Shown here piece after piece: positions 8,807 through 16,566 of a stretch of 64,000 nucleotides of DNA (position 1 is the first letter of the stretch; the number at the start of each line of letters is the position of its first letter). A model generated the notes under the pieces. That model did not search any database. It saw only the letters and a list, made by a program, of their open reading frames with translations, and was not told the origin of the DNA. The position numbers were made by a program, and so were the translations under genes. Source of the DNA: Nostoc sp. CHAB 5844 (GTDB lineage: Bacteria > Cyanobacteriota > Cyanobacteriia > Cyanobacteriales > Nostocaceae). Location: contig NZ_JAIVFW010000013.1 of the NCBI RefSeq assembly GCF_020829595.1, positions 1-64,000 of the forward strand, read 5' to 3'.

Positions 8807-9670
8807 TTACGGCAAACTTACCTCTTGCAACAGCCAAAACCCAGCAAAAGATTCTGCTTGGGGACTTGACTGTATACCAATAAAATGTACTCCATTTGCT
8901 TTTTGTTTAGCCTCTGTGAAACCTTTAGCTTCTACTATAGTTTGCGGATTTTTGATATTTGCCAAAATCCAACTTTCTGTAGCACCAGTTTCCAGAATCA
9001 ACCTTGTACTAGGACTATTTTCAACTCTTAAAAAAGCTAATTCTAAACCAGACATCCACCCAGCTAAAGGTAAAGCCCTAGGTGAGAAAATCAAAACTCC
9101 CGGAATGCGCGTTTGGGGCGATAATTGTGCCAATTCTAAAGGAAAAGCTTCGCCAAAACCAATGTCCCACTCAGGCATTTCTGCCAACTCTGCTGCTGAT
9201 AAACTAACAAACACCCACTGCTGTCCTTCTAAAGCATCGGGTAAACGCTGCGGTAAAGGACTTTCCAAACGCACTGAAGGGTTAGTTCCGCCTTGATAAC
9301 CCGATTCCTGAGGATAAACTTCCTCCATCCGCTGTTGCAGCCATTTGTTAAGCAACAAAGTGCGACGACTGGGTTGAGCCGGAATTCCCAAATCTTGGCA
9401 GGCTTTTGTAATCATATTGTTCATTTGGCGGCGGAAAAAGCGGATTTTAATTGGTGCTTTTCCAGCTTTGTTAATTGCTTCCTGCAACGCCGTCCGCAAC
9501 CAGCCCGAATTCACTTCGGTGCTGGGACAATACTGAGCATAGCGAAATAAAGAATCTGTTTGCAATCGAATATCCAAGGCACTTTCACAGATTACAACTT
9601 CCCAAACTTTTTTTTGATTTTCATCCAAAATTGGACGAGAGTAAAAATCGAGTTCCCAAATACTGCCCAT
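8807..9670 (-). CDS. Tab2/Atab2-family RNA-binding protein
   Basis: A 287-residue homologue of chloroplast Tab2/ATAB2, the factor needed for translation of photosystem I psaB mRNA in algae and of photosystem mRNAs in plants. The family opening MGSIWELDFYSRPILDENQKKVWE and the segments IRFFRRQMNNMITKACQDLGIPAQPSRRTLLL and WVFVSLSAAELAEMPEWDIGFGEAFPL are easily recognised. I start at the ATG at 9670 because the 17 residues before it in the open frame are not part of the family. The cyanobacterial function is inferred to be RNA binding linked to photosystem biogenesis. It has no operon partner. Confidence 0.9.
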   Translation of the reverse strand: MGSIWELDFYSRPILDENQKKVWEVVICESALDIRLQTDSLFRYAQYCPSTEVNSGWLRTALQEAINKAGKAPIKIRFFRRQMNNMITKACQDLGIPAQPSRRTLLLNKWLQQRMEEVYPQESGYQGGTNPSVRLESPLPQRLPDALEGQQWVFVSLSAAELAEMPEWDIGFGEAFPLELAQLSPQTRIPGVLIFSPRALPLAGWMSGLELAFLRVENSPSTRLILETGATESWILANIKNPQTIVEAKGFTEAKQKANGVHFIGIQSSPQAESFAGFWLLQEVSLP

Positions 9671-9839
9671 GTTATGCCGTGAAAATCTGGCGACTTTATA
9701 TTTTGCTGATATCTTGATCATACGAGGCTTAGGGCAGGACGGAAAGCGGCATCATTAGGACTGATGCACAAATGGGCATGAGGGGATAAGGCTGTGAAGG
9801 GATAAGGGTGTGGGGGTGTAAGGGTTTGGAATCGTAAAT

Positions 9840-9980
9840 TATAGCAGTTCTTGTTTGCATGAAATAGATTTTTTCACCTCACCCCCAACCCCTCTCCTTG
9901 GTAAGGAGAGGGGAGTGTTTGCGTTAGCAAATACGGGGTGAGGTGACGACTGTATTGCACTCTCAGTGAGAACCGCTATA
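9840..9980. mobile_element. MITE-like element, about 141 bp
   Basis: The ends are imperfect inverted repeats: tatagcagttct at 9840-9851 against agaaccgctata at 9969-9980. Inside, tcacctcacccc (9874-9885) pairs with ggggtgaggtga (9935-9946), and a further hairpin cccctctcc/ggagagggg lies between them. It carries no gene. The nested inverted structure fits a non-autonomous miniature element; the mobilising transposase is not in this window. Confidence 0.6.
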
Positions 9981-10133
9981 GTTTTATACCAATTCAAAAA
10001 ATAATTGATATTAGACTTAGTCTTGAAACCTCAAGATAGGACTTTAAAATCTGGTGGGCAATGCTGAAAATTCGCTGCCTAGCTCATTTTTACGTTGTGG
10101 ATATTGCCCACCCTACGGTTATCAGTTAACTTG

Positions 10134-10883
10134 TTACCAGTCCTGTTCTGTGGGGCGAATGAGGATTTCGTTGACATTCACCCGTGGCGGTTGAGTAACT
10201 GCATAGACAATAGCGGCAGCTATATCTTCGCTTTGTAGTGGCGTGACTGTTTTACGTCGTTCTTCACTACGCTGCTTGGCGATGGGATCGTCAATATGGT
10301 CGTTGATTTCTGTATCAACCAAACCCGGCTCAATGATGGTGACGCGGATGTTTTGTTTGCAGACTTCTTGACGCAAGGCTTCTGAGAAACCATTCACTCC
10401 CCATTTAGTAGCGTTGTAGATGCCAATACCAGCCCTGGCTGTGCGACCCGCCACTGAGGAGATGTTGACAATATGCCCAGAATTTTGCGCTTTCAAAATC
10501 GGCAAAACGGCGTGTGTTGCATAAAGCACTCCTAGGACGTTGACATCAATCATCCGCCGCCAATTTGCTGTATTACCGCCATCAATGTTGCCGATAACTG
10601 CAATCCCGGCATTATTAACTAAGATATCGACGCGTCCCAAGGTAGCGATCGCTTTATCTACCAAATTTTTTACCTGACTTTCATCTGTAACATCTGCCAC
10701 TATCGGTAATGCCTTACCACCACTCTCTGCGATCCGTTTTGCTAACGCATCTAAACGGTCTGAACGCCTAGCAGTAATTACTACTTGCGCTCCTTCTGCT
10801 GCTAAGGCGATCGCTGTTGCTTCACCTATACCCGCAGAAGCTCCTGTAATGATTGCTACTTTTCCTTCTAATTTGCCTGCCAT
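10134..10883 (-). CDS. Short-chain dehydrogenase/reductase (SDR)
   Basis: A 249-residue classical SDR oxidoreductase. The cofactor motif GASAGIG is at residues 14-20, NNAG at 90-93, the catalytic serine at about 142-143, and YNATK (Tyr156, Lys160) completes the active site. The ARRSDR segment after strand 2 suggests NADP(H). The best-known relatives (YdfG-like enzymes) reduce 3-hydroxy acids and small carbonyls, but the substrate cannot be deduced here. It is a single gene with divergent AT-rich DNA upstream. Confidence 0.88.
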   Translation of the reverse strand: MAGKLEGKVAIITGASAGIGEATAIALAAEGAQVVITARRSDRLDALAKRIAESGGKALPIVADVTDESQVKNLVDKAIATLGRVDILVNNAGIAVIGNIDGGNTANWRRMIDVNVLGVLYATHAVLPILKAQNSGHIVNISSVAGRTARAGIGIYNATKWGVNGFSEALRQEVCKQNIRVTIIEPGLVDTEINDHIDDPIAKQRSEERRKTVTPLQSEDIAAAIVYAVTQPPRVNVNEILIRPTEQDW

Positions 10884-11185
10884 GTGTTTATCCCAATTAA
10901 CACTTCACAGCTACATTACTCATCAATACATTGCTTGGTTGCATTGGTAATGACTTGATTTTTAGAACAGTCTATGAGAGATTATTTATATAATATACGG
11001 TTTGTCTATCGATTTAACGTATTTATTAAAATTTTTGGTAAATAGATAAGTTGTGTTTATTTAATATTTTATCTAACTCGAATAAAGTTCATGTATCAAA
11101 AAGCTGATTAATAAATCGCTGAGTTAGTTATTGAGTACTAATTTTTAGAAGAATTTGCCAGCTTAAACCGATAAAGGAGGAACAA
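10884..11185. other. AT-rich spacer before a small ORF
   Basis: Strongly AT-rich DNA between the divergent SDR gene and the 56-codon ORF. It should carry two promoters pointing outward. No repeat, RNA gene or coding sequence is evident. Confidence 0.4.
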
Positions 11186-11356
11186 ATGATTTCTATTACT
11201 TTTGAAAGAGAATTATTGGATGAAGAATTTTGGTCTGTAAGATCATCGTTAAAATTACCAATTCAGATGCAATTATTAGTTGAAAAAGACCAAATCAGAC
11301 AAGATATGTGGGAAGTATTGAGAAAGCAGCTAAATTCTGTTGAAGTTCATGGCTAA
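11186..11356 (+). CDS. Unknown 56-residue protein
   Basis: A short ORF starting ATG at 11186 and ending TAA at 11354-11356, preceded by a very strong Shine-Dalgarno AAAGGAGG at 11173-11180 with 5-nt spacing. The product (MISITFERELLDEEFWSVRS...) is acidic and mostly helical in appearance, with no membrane segment or cysteine. The size and the style (ITFE opening, DEEFW) resemble the small partner or antitoxin-like proteins of cyanobacteria, but I do not recognise a family. No toxin-like gene is adjacent. Confidence 0.55.
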   Translation: MISITFERELLDEEFWSVRSSLKLPIQMQLLVEKDQIRQDMWEVLRKQLNSVEVHG

Positions 11357-11434
11357 TATTTGCATTTATGTAGCCTGGTTAACTTGACAAGTTATTATGT
11401 TAAGTTTAAATTCTTAGGTGTTTTGTAAAGCACT

Positions 11435-11989
11435 GTGAAAGCAAAAATACCTGAAAACTACCTAATGCTGAAAAATTTAAAAATTCAATGGATGCAACTG
11501 CGCTGGCCAGTTGTGATTAGTGCCGCATTATTAATGCCCTTAAGTTTAAATGCACCAGCGATATCTCAACCTATTCTAGAGACAGCACAAAAACCAACAA
11601 CCAACAATGTAAGACGATTATTAAGAATTAATCGTCGGTTGTGGAATGAGCAAAACATCCGCAATTACCGCTATACACTAACAAACGGTTGCTTTTGTTT
11701 ACCTGAAGCCAGAGGGCCTGTAGTTATTACAGTTAAGAACGGCATTACAACTTCGATTAAATCTGTAGCTACAGGTAAGCAAGTTAGTAACCCAGAATTC
11801 TTTGAAAGATTTAAAACAATTCCTAAGCTGTTTGATGTGATTGCAGATGCGATCGCCGATAAAGCCGACAATATTGATGTGCAGTACAACCCTAAACTTG
11901 GTTATCCCACCCAAATTGCTATTGACTACGATTTTCAGATAGCTGATGAAGAATTATATCTGACAATTGAGAATTTTCAAGTACTTTAA
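11435..11989 (+). CDS. DUF6174-like secreted protein
   Basis: A 184-residue protein. An N-terminal hydrophobic segment (about residues 22-42, PVVISAALLMPLSLNAPAIS) ending in an alanine-rich cleavage region suggests export. The mature part has the pattern of DUF6174: a tryptophan helix (NRRLWNEQNIRNYRYTL), then NGCFCL with two cysteines, then a VVITVKNG strand and a late helical FDVIADAI segment. The function is unknown. A GTG at 11435 is taken as start; the ATG at 11465 (MLKNLKIQW) is an equally plausible alternative. The gene stands alone between AT-rich spacers. Confidence 0.7.
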   Translation: MKAKIPENYLMLKNLKIQWMQLRWPVVISAALLMPLSLNAPAISQPILETAQKPTTNNVRRLLRINRRLWNEQNIRNYRYTLTNGCFCLPEARGPVVITVKNGITTSIKSVATGKQVSNPEFFERFKTIPKLFDVIADAIADKADNIDVQYNPKLGYPTQIAIDYDFQIADEELYLTIENFQVL

Positions 11990-12208
11990 TTACATATTAA
12001 TGCAATTGAATTGAGACATAAATCTACGGGTAAATATTATATTTATCTGTATTTTCCTATGTTTTAAAACATAAAAATCTCACTATTAAAATAATTTATT
12101 TACTCTATCAACAAAATTAAAAATATAATGAAATAACAGTATAAACACTATTTTTGTTCAAAAAAATCAGCTATTTTTTTATTCAAATAACCATAGTTAC
12201 CGAAAAAA

Positions 12209-13291
12209 ATGGTAAAAACTTTTTTGAATAAAATTGCTGTAACTTCGGCGATCGCTCCTACTATCTGTGCAAGTATACTGATTGTTTCTGGTTATGTAGC
12301 AAGCTCTCCTGTTGCAGCGGCAACTTTCGCATCTGATGTTACCTCTGCCCGCTTTGGATCTTTAGTGGATGACTCAGATGTAACTGTAAATGGGGTAACT
12401 TATCTAAATCAATCGTTAGCAGTTACAGGTGTAAGAGCAAACTCGACCGACTGGCTTTTCGGCAGCAATCTTCAACCAGTAGTAACCTTAAGACGAGGTG
12501 GTTATATACCAGCAGATGACTTTGGTAACTATAACAACCGACAGTTAATTTTGAGTGAAGGAATTCCAGAACTTCCAACGACAACAGTACGTATACCTCA
12601 ACCAACTACAACACAGGCAGTTCTAAACCAAAATAATGTTTTGCAAGGGGCTGAAAATCTGTTTGTTAACGCTGGCAATACGGGTGCAATTCAAGAGTTG
12701 CAAACTGATATTGAGCGGGCTGACTTTGTCTTTCAATCAGGTGTGACAACCTCTGCAAATCATGCCACTGTTTTCTTTGATAGAGGTTTATTTGCCGCTC
12801 ATGATGGCTTTCAAATTGCTCCAATTTTGAGTATTGATACAGCGGGTAATCCGACTAGCTACGGTTCCTTAATTTCCATTGCTACTGGTTGGGGAGGTAC
12901 GAACCTGCGACCAGGTGGTGATGCAACTGATAACTTACCTTACCCAGAACTTACCAACAGCACAGGAGAGTTCCGAGTGGTGAATGCAGTTAACCAGCAG
13001 GTTGGTGGTATTTTATTACCTTTATATTTGTTTTCCGACACACCAACTACTATCTATGGATACTCGTTATTTGCGCCTGATGTAAATGATGGTAGTAATC
13101 CTAATAACCTACTAGATTGGACAAATGCCACATTTTTTCCGCAAAATACGCCAAATGCTACTGGAGGACTTGATTTACTTGCTGGTAGTGGTCAAATTGC
13201 GACTGCTGTACCTGAACCATCTACGATTCTAGGTTCTCTGGTATTTGGCAGTGTATTCGCTGCATTCAAGCGGCAGCGTAAATTCTCGTAG
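12209..13291 (+). CDS. PEP-CTERM sorting-domain protein
   Basis: A 360-residue exported protein. It has an N-terminal signal sequence (residues about 1-37, with a core IAPTICASILIVSGYVA) and a C-terminal PEP-CTERM tripartite tail: VPEPS at about residue 335, a hydrophobic helix ILGSLVFGSVFAAF, and a basic end KRQRKFS. In this system the tail is a sorting signal recognised by an exosortase, linking the protein to the exopolysaccharide-rich envelope. The middle is rich in Asn, Thr and Gly and likely beta-structured, with no catalytic motif. The function is unknown. Confidence 0.85.
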   Translation: MVKTFLNKIAVTSAIAPTICASILIVSGYVASSPVAAATFASDVTSARFGSLVDDSDVTVNGVTYLNQSLAVTGVRANSTDWLFGSNLQPVVTLRRGGYIPADDFGNYNNRQLILSEGIPELPTTTVRIPQPTTTQAVLNQNNVLQGAENLFVNAGNTGAIQELQTDIERADFVFQSGVTTSANHATVFFDRGLFAAHDGFQIAPILSIDTAGNPTSYGSLISIATGWGGTNLRPGGDATDNLPYPELTNSTGEFRVVNAVNQQVGGILLPLYLFSDTPTTIYGYSLFAPDVNDGSNPNNLLDWTNATFFPQNTPNATGGLDLLAGSGQIATAVPEPSTILGSLVFGSVFAAFKRQRKFS

Positions 13292-13317
13292 TAGAGGTGC
13301 GGTTGATCATTGCCAAT

Positions 13318-14637
13318 TCATAACTGATTCCGCGCTTTTAATTGCAGATATCGTTCAACCAACTGATCCGTAATTTGATTTGCTGGCGCATCGAGTACCA
13401 AGACACCTTTTTGTTTTAGCTGGGCAAAGGCAACTTGTCGTTGTGCTAATAAATCTAGGGCGACAGCACGACTATAAGCGGCTGTGACATCTTGAGTAAA
13501 TGTATGCGCCAAGCGATCAACTTGTGGATCTCGTAGGGTGACACAGAATGGTAGATAACGGGGTGCTAATCGTGAGAGTGCAGCTAATAATTCGGTAGAA
13601 GCAGTCACATCGACTAAATCAGTGATTACTACCACAAGTGCGCGGCGAGTTTGCCGTTGCACAACATTGGTGACAGCCCCCAAATAATCAGATTCTAGTA
13701 AAACTGGTTGAATTGGAGTTAAATAATCAATTAACTTACTCAGATGAGATTGACCGCGTTCTGGAGAAACCCAAGTGTGCATCTGGTTATCAAATATACC
13801 CACACCGACGCGATCGCCTCTATGTAACCCCGCTAATGCTAAAGATAAAGTAGCATTCAAACCCCAATCAAATCGCTGTAAGCCTTGGACTCTTGCCGTC
13901 ATCAACCGACCGCGATCCAATAGAATGATTAAGGTTTGCTCTTGTTCTGGTTCCAACACTCTTACCAAAGGCGGCGTATTTCCCCCAGTCCGACGGGCGG
14001 TAGCTTTCCAATCAATAAAGCGTAAATCATCACCAGTGCGATAGTTACGCAGTTCCGCAAACTCTGTACCGATACCCATACGACGAGATTGACGGATGGA
14101 ACCAGATGATTGTAAGGTAAGGCGGATAGAGAGCGATCGCAACCCGATTAAATCAGGATAAACTTTGACTGGCAAGCTCTGCGGTATTTGCCAATCATGC
14201 CAAGCTAATCCCCACGTTCCCAACTGTCGCACTTGAATATTGCCCCAAGGAAATTCCCCACGCCCTGTCGGGTGGACAGTGTAAGTTAATTCTTGCGTAG
14301 TGTTAGCAGGAATAGTGGCGCTAAGTGTTGGTGTAGACACGCCAAATTCTGGGGGATAGTAATCACGAATTTGAATAATTGCGTCAGTATTTGCTGCTGT
14401 TACCGCCAGCATCACCGGATTATCTCGCCCAATAGATAAACGCTGCGGTAATTCACGCTTCACTTGCACACGCAAAGGACGGACGCGTAAACCATCCACA
14501 ATCATTAATATCAAAATAATGGCATCAAATAATAAAGTGATAGCGATGCTGACGGGAATGGTGCTAAATAGGGATAGAATGGGAGCGATCGCAATTCCCG
14601 ATATCAATAAAAAATAAACTCTTTTAGAGGGAACCAT
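13318..14637 (-). CDS. DUF58 domain protein of the MoxR module
   Basis: A 439-residue protein with two N-terminal membrane helices (about residues 7-45), then an extracytoplasmic-type beta domain, then the DUF58 signature GTEFAELRNYRTGDDLRFIDWKATARR followed by a von Willebrand A-like fold (TLIILLDRGRLM ... VVVITDLVD). DUF58 proteins are regular partners of MoxR AAA ATPases and are thought to act with them as chaperones in assembling other complexes. It is the last gene of the - strand operon from 18880 and is separated from moxR by the four-helix-bundle cassette. Confidence 0.88.
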   Translation of the reverse strand: MVPSKRVYFLLISGIAIAPILSLFSTIPVSIAITLLFDAIILILMIVDGLRVRPLRVQVKRELPQRLSIGRDNPVMLAVTAANTDAIIQIRDYYPPEFGVSTPTLSATIPANTTQELTYTVHPTGRGEFPWGNIQVRQLGTWGLAWHDWQIPQSLPVKVYPDLIGLRSLSIRLTLQSSGSIRQSRRMGIGTEFAELRNYRTGDDLRFIDWKATARRTGGNTPPLVRVLEPEQEQTLIILLDRGRLMTARVQGLQRFDWGLNATLSLALAGLHRGDRVGVGIFDNQMHTWVSPERGQSHLSKLIDYLTPIQPVLLESDYLGAVTNVVQRQTRRALVVVITDLVDVTASTELLAALSRLAPRYLPFCVTLRDPQVDRLAHTFTQDVTAAYSRAVALDLLAQRQVAFAQLKQKGVLVLDAPANQITDQLVERYLQLKARNQL

Positions 14638-14641
14638 TTTT

Positions 14642-14699
14642 TGAAGTATGAAGTATGAAGTATGAAGTGTGAAGTGTGAAGTATGAAGTATGAAGTATG
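14642..14699. repeat. Tandem gaagtat/gaagtgt heptads (left arm)
   Basis: Eight near-perfect tandem units of gaagtat or gaagtgt. The sequence aagtgtgaagtatgaagtat at 14672-14691 is an exact inverted match to 15100-15119, so the four-helix-bundle gene is bracketed by inverted repeats. Confidence 0.85.
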
Positions 14700-14702
14700 A
14701 AA

Positions 14703-15089
14703 TTAAGAGGATTTGTTTTTTTTGACTCGAATAATGATGGTGGTAATGATGGAAATTATTTCTTCAGTTTCATTTATTAAGGGTAGTAAGCGTTGACTTG
14801 AAACAATTTCTGATTTGTTTAAAATTCTCAGCCAATACAAACTTTCTCTAGCTTCTTTTTGAGCAATACTATATTTATGAATAAAATCGGCTTTACTTTC
14901 TCCTGACTTTGCTTCCTCAAGGTTAGCTCCTATTGAAGTTGCCGATCTAATATATTGTTTACCAATAATCCACCCCGCTTGGTCTTTTCCCTCCTGTAAA
15001 AATTGATATAACTTAATCGCCCGTAGCGCATATTCAAACGACCTTTCTCGAATATCCCAAGAACTTTGCTTCTCCTGTTCCATGCTCAT
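14703..15089 (-). CDS. Four-helix bundle protein (23S rRNA intervening-sequence protein family)
   Basis: A 128-residue, all-helical protein of the family found in 23S rRNA intervening sequences (IVP/S23), structurally related to the Avd accessory protein of diversity-generating retroelements. Family signatures are SFEYALRAIKLYQFL near the N-terminus, then IGKQYIRSATSIGANLEEAKSGESKADFIHKYSIAQKEARESLYWLRIL. Its role in cells is unknown. The gene sits inside the MoxR operon between moxR and DUF58, exactly between inverted gaagtat heptad arms, and ends in a run of lysines and serines. This context suggests insertion as a unit. Confidence 0.85.
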   Translation of the reverse strand: MSMEQEKQSSWDIRERSFEYALRAIKLYQFLQEGKDQAGWIIGKQYIRSATSIGANLEEAKSGESKADFIHKYSIAQKEARESLYWLRILNKSEIVSSQRLLPLINETEEIISIITTIIIRVKKNKSS

Positions 15090-15099
15090 TTCCTTTTTT

Positions 15100-15119
15100 A
15101 TACTTCATACTTCACACTT
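15100..15119. repeat. Inverted heptad right arm
   Basis: The 20-bp sequence atacttcatacttcacactt is the reverse complement of 14672-14691. Its last base is the first base of the moxR stop triplet (tta, 15119-15121 on the + strand), so the repeat reaches right into the end of moxR. Confidence 0.8.
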
Positions 15120-16069
15120 TATCTTGGGATTTGTACTTGATTAATTACCGACGCAATAATTGCATCAATTTGTAAACCATCTAGCATTGCTTCTGGTTTG
15201 AGAAGCAAGCGATGGCGTAATAGTGGCGAAGCTACAGCTTTGACATCATCTGGTGTGACAAAATCACGTCCGGCTAACCATGCGGCGGCTTGGGATGTCT
15301 GCAACCAAGCACCAGTCGCGCGGGGTGATGCACCTAAAGCTAAATCGGGAAATTGACGCGAAGCCTTCACCAAAGCTAACAGATAATCGATAATCTTTTC
15401 TGATACTTGCACTTGTTTAACTTCTTGCCGTGCTTGTAAAATATCCGCTACGGTTGCTACTGGTTTTAATTGATTAATATCTATACGTCGTGCAGCAAAA
15501 CCTGCTTGACGATTGAGTAACATTTGCTTTTCTGCGGCTTGGTCAGGATAATCTACTAATAGCTTGAATAAAAATCTGTCTAACTGCGCTTCTGGTAAAG
15601 GATAAGTACCTTCAAACTCCAAGGGGTTTTGTGTTGCAATTACCCAAAATAAATCTGGCAAGGGTAAACTTTCACCATCTAAAGTGACTTGCATTTCTTC
15701 CATTGCTTCTAACAGCGCCGCTTGTGTTTTGGGAGGAGTGCGGTTAATTTCATCTGCTAGTAGCACTTCGGTAAAGACTGGCCCTTTTTTCAGCGTAAAA
15801 CTGCGACTATTTAAGTCAAAAATATTTGTTCCGGTAATATCTGAGGGTAAAACGTCTGGCGTAAGTTGGATGCGGCGAAAGTCACCTTGAATTATCTGCG
15901 CTAAAACTTTGACTAAAAGTGTTTTACCTGTTCCGGGTACACCTTCTAAAATTACGTGTCCGCCTGATAACAACGCCACTAGCAACTGCTGTATGAGGCT
16001 AGATTGTCCGACGACGATTTGATTTAGCTTTTGTTCAAGGTCAATAAATACAGAATGATTTTGGCGCAT
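15119..16069 (-). CDS. MoxR-family AAA+ ATPase
   Basis: A 316-residue AAA+ ATPase of the MoxR family, acting as a chaperone-like motor with DUF58/VWA partners. Walker A GVPGTGKT is at residues 43-50, Walker B VLLADE at 102-107, followed by INRTPPKTQAALLEAMEEMQVTLDG, then sensor 1 (WVIATQNP) and the lid domain with ASPRATGAWL. I chose the ATG at 16069 (MRQNHSVFIDLEQKLNQIVVGQ); the 40 residues that the open frame adds upstream are not family-like. It belongs to the operon DUF2243-DUF4129-DUF4350-MoxR-DUF58, but a 500-bp repeat-bearing gap separates it from DUF4350. Confidence 0.93.
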   Translation of the reverse strand: MRQNHSVFIDLEQKLNQIVVGQSSLIQQLLVALLSGGHVILEGVPGTGKTLLVKVLAQIIQGDFRRIQLTPDVLPSDITGTNIFDLNSRSFTLKKGPVFTEVLLADEINRTPPKTQAALLEAMEEMQVTLDGESLPLPDLFWVIATQNPLEFEGTYPLPEAQLDRFLFKLLVDYPDQAAEKQMLLNRQAGFAARRIDINQLKPVATVADILQARQEVKQVQVSEKIIDYLLALVKASRQFPDLALGASPRATGAWLQTSQAAAWLAGRDFVTPDDVKAVASPLLRHRLLLKPEAMLDGLQIDAIIASVINQVQIPR

Positions 16070-16187
16070 AATTTTTATGGATAAGAATTTATAAATCAGG
16101 CATACGAATGAATACTGAATTCTTTTCCCTTCTAGGCTTACTATGCTACAGGCTGCTCCAGTGTAAACACAAGTCCCGTTAATCGGC

Positions 16188-16376
16188 AATGCTAATGCAT
16201 CACCTTACATTGTTAATGTATTGCCTTGCAATGCTAATGCATCACCTTACATTGTTAATGCATTGCCTTGCAATGTTAATGTATTGCCTTACATTGTTAA
16301 TGTATTGCCTTACATTGTTAATGCATTGACCTGCAATGTTAATGCATCGCCTTACATTGTTAATGCATTGACTTGT
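16188..16376. repeat. Nine-unit 21-bp tandem repeat upstream of moxR
   Basis: Nine contiguous units of exactly 21 bp. The consensus is A-W-TG-Y-TAATG-Y-AT-Y-R-MCYTRY, with the core ttaatgcattg or ctaatgcatca recurring every 21 bp. The core atgcat is a palindrome in many units. Units alternate between attgttaatg and aatgctaatg/aatgttaatg openings. The array lies 119 bp upstream of the moxR start. There are no spacers, so it is not a CRISPR. Confidence 0.92.
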
Positions 16377-16530
16377 AAAAATTAACTTACTCTATGGCAT
16401 GACAAGTCTAAAAGACTGGTGTGTATAGAGGCAACTGTCGTCAGTGCCGACTCCCTCACTGGCGTGCGATTTTAATCGTTGGGTACAAAATGTGATGCCA
16501 ATTTCCTTTAAAGATGAAACAGATTTTTTT

Positions 16531-16559
16531 GTAGAGACGTTGCATTGCAACGTCTCTAC
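16531..16559. repeat. 29-bp perfect hairpin palindrome
   Basis: The arms gtagagacgttgca and tgcaacgtctctac flank a single central t. It lies 7 bp beyond the DUF4350 stop. On the operon (minus) strand it is followed by A residues, not U, so it is not a standard terminator for that transcript. It is of the type widely dispersed in Nostocales genomes. Confidence 0.75.
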
Positions 16560-16566
16560 TGCTGGT

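Noticed and set aside
14703-15089. Diversity-generating retroelement
   Set aside because: The four-helix-bundle protein resembles Avd, but there is no reverse transcriptase, template repeat or variable repeat in the window.
15100-15119. Terminator after moxR
   Set aside because: The arm pairs with a site 400 bp away rather than forming a local hairpin, and no T-run follows.
16188-16376. Possible CRISPR array
   Set aside because: The 21-bp units follow each other without spacers and there are no cas genes nearby; it is a plain tandem repeat.
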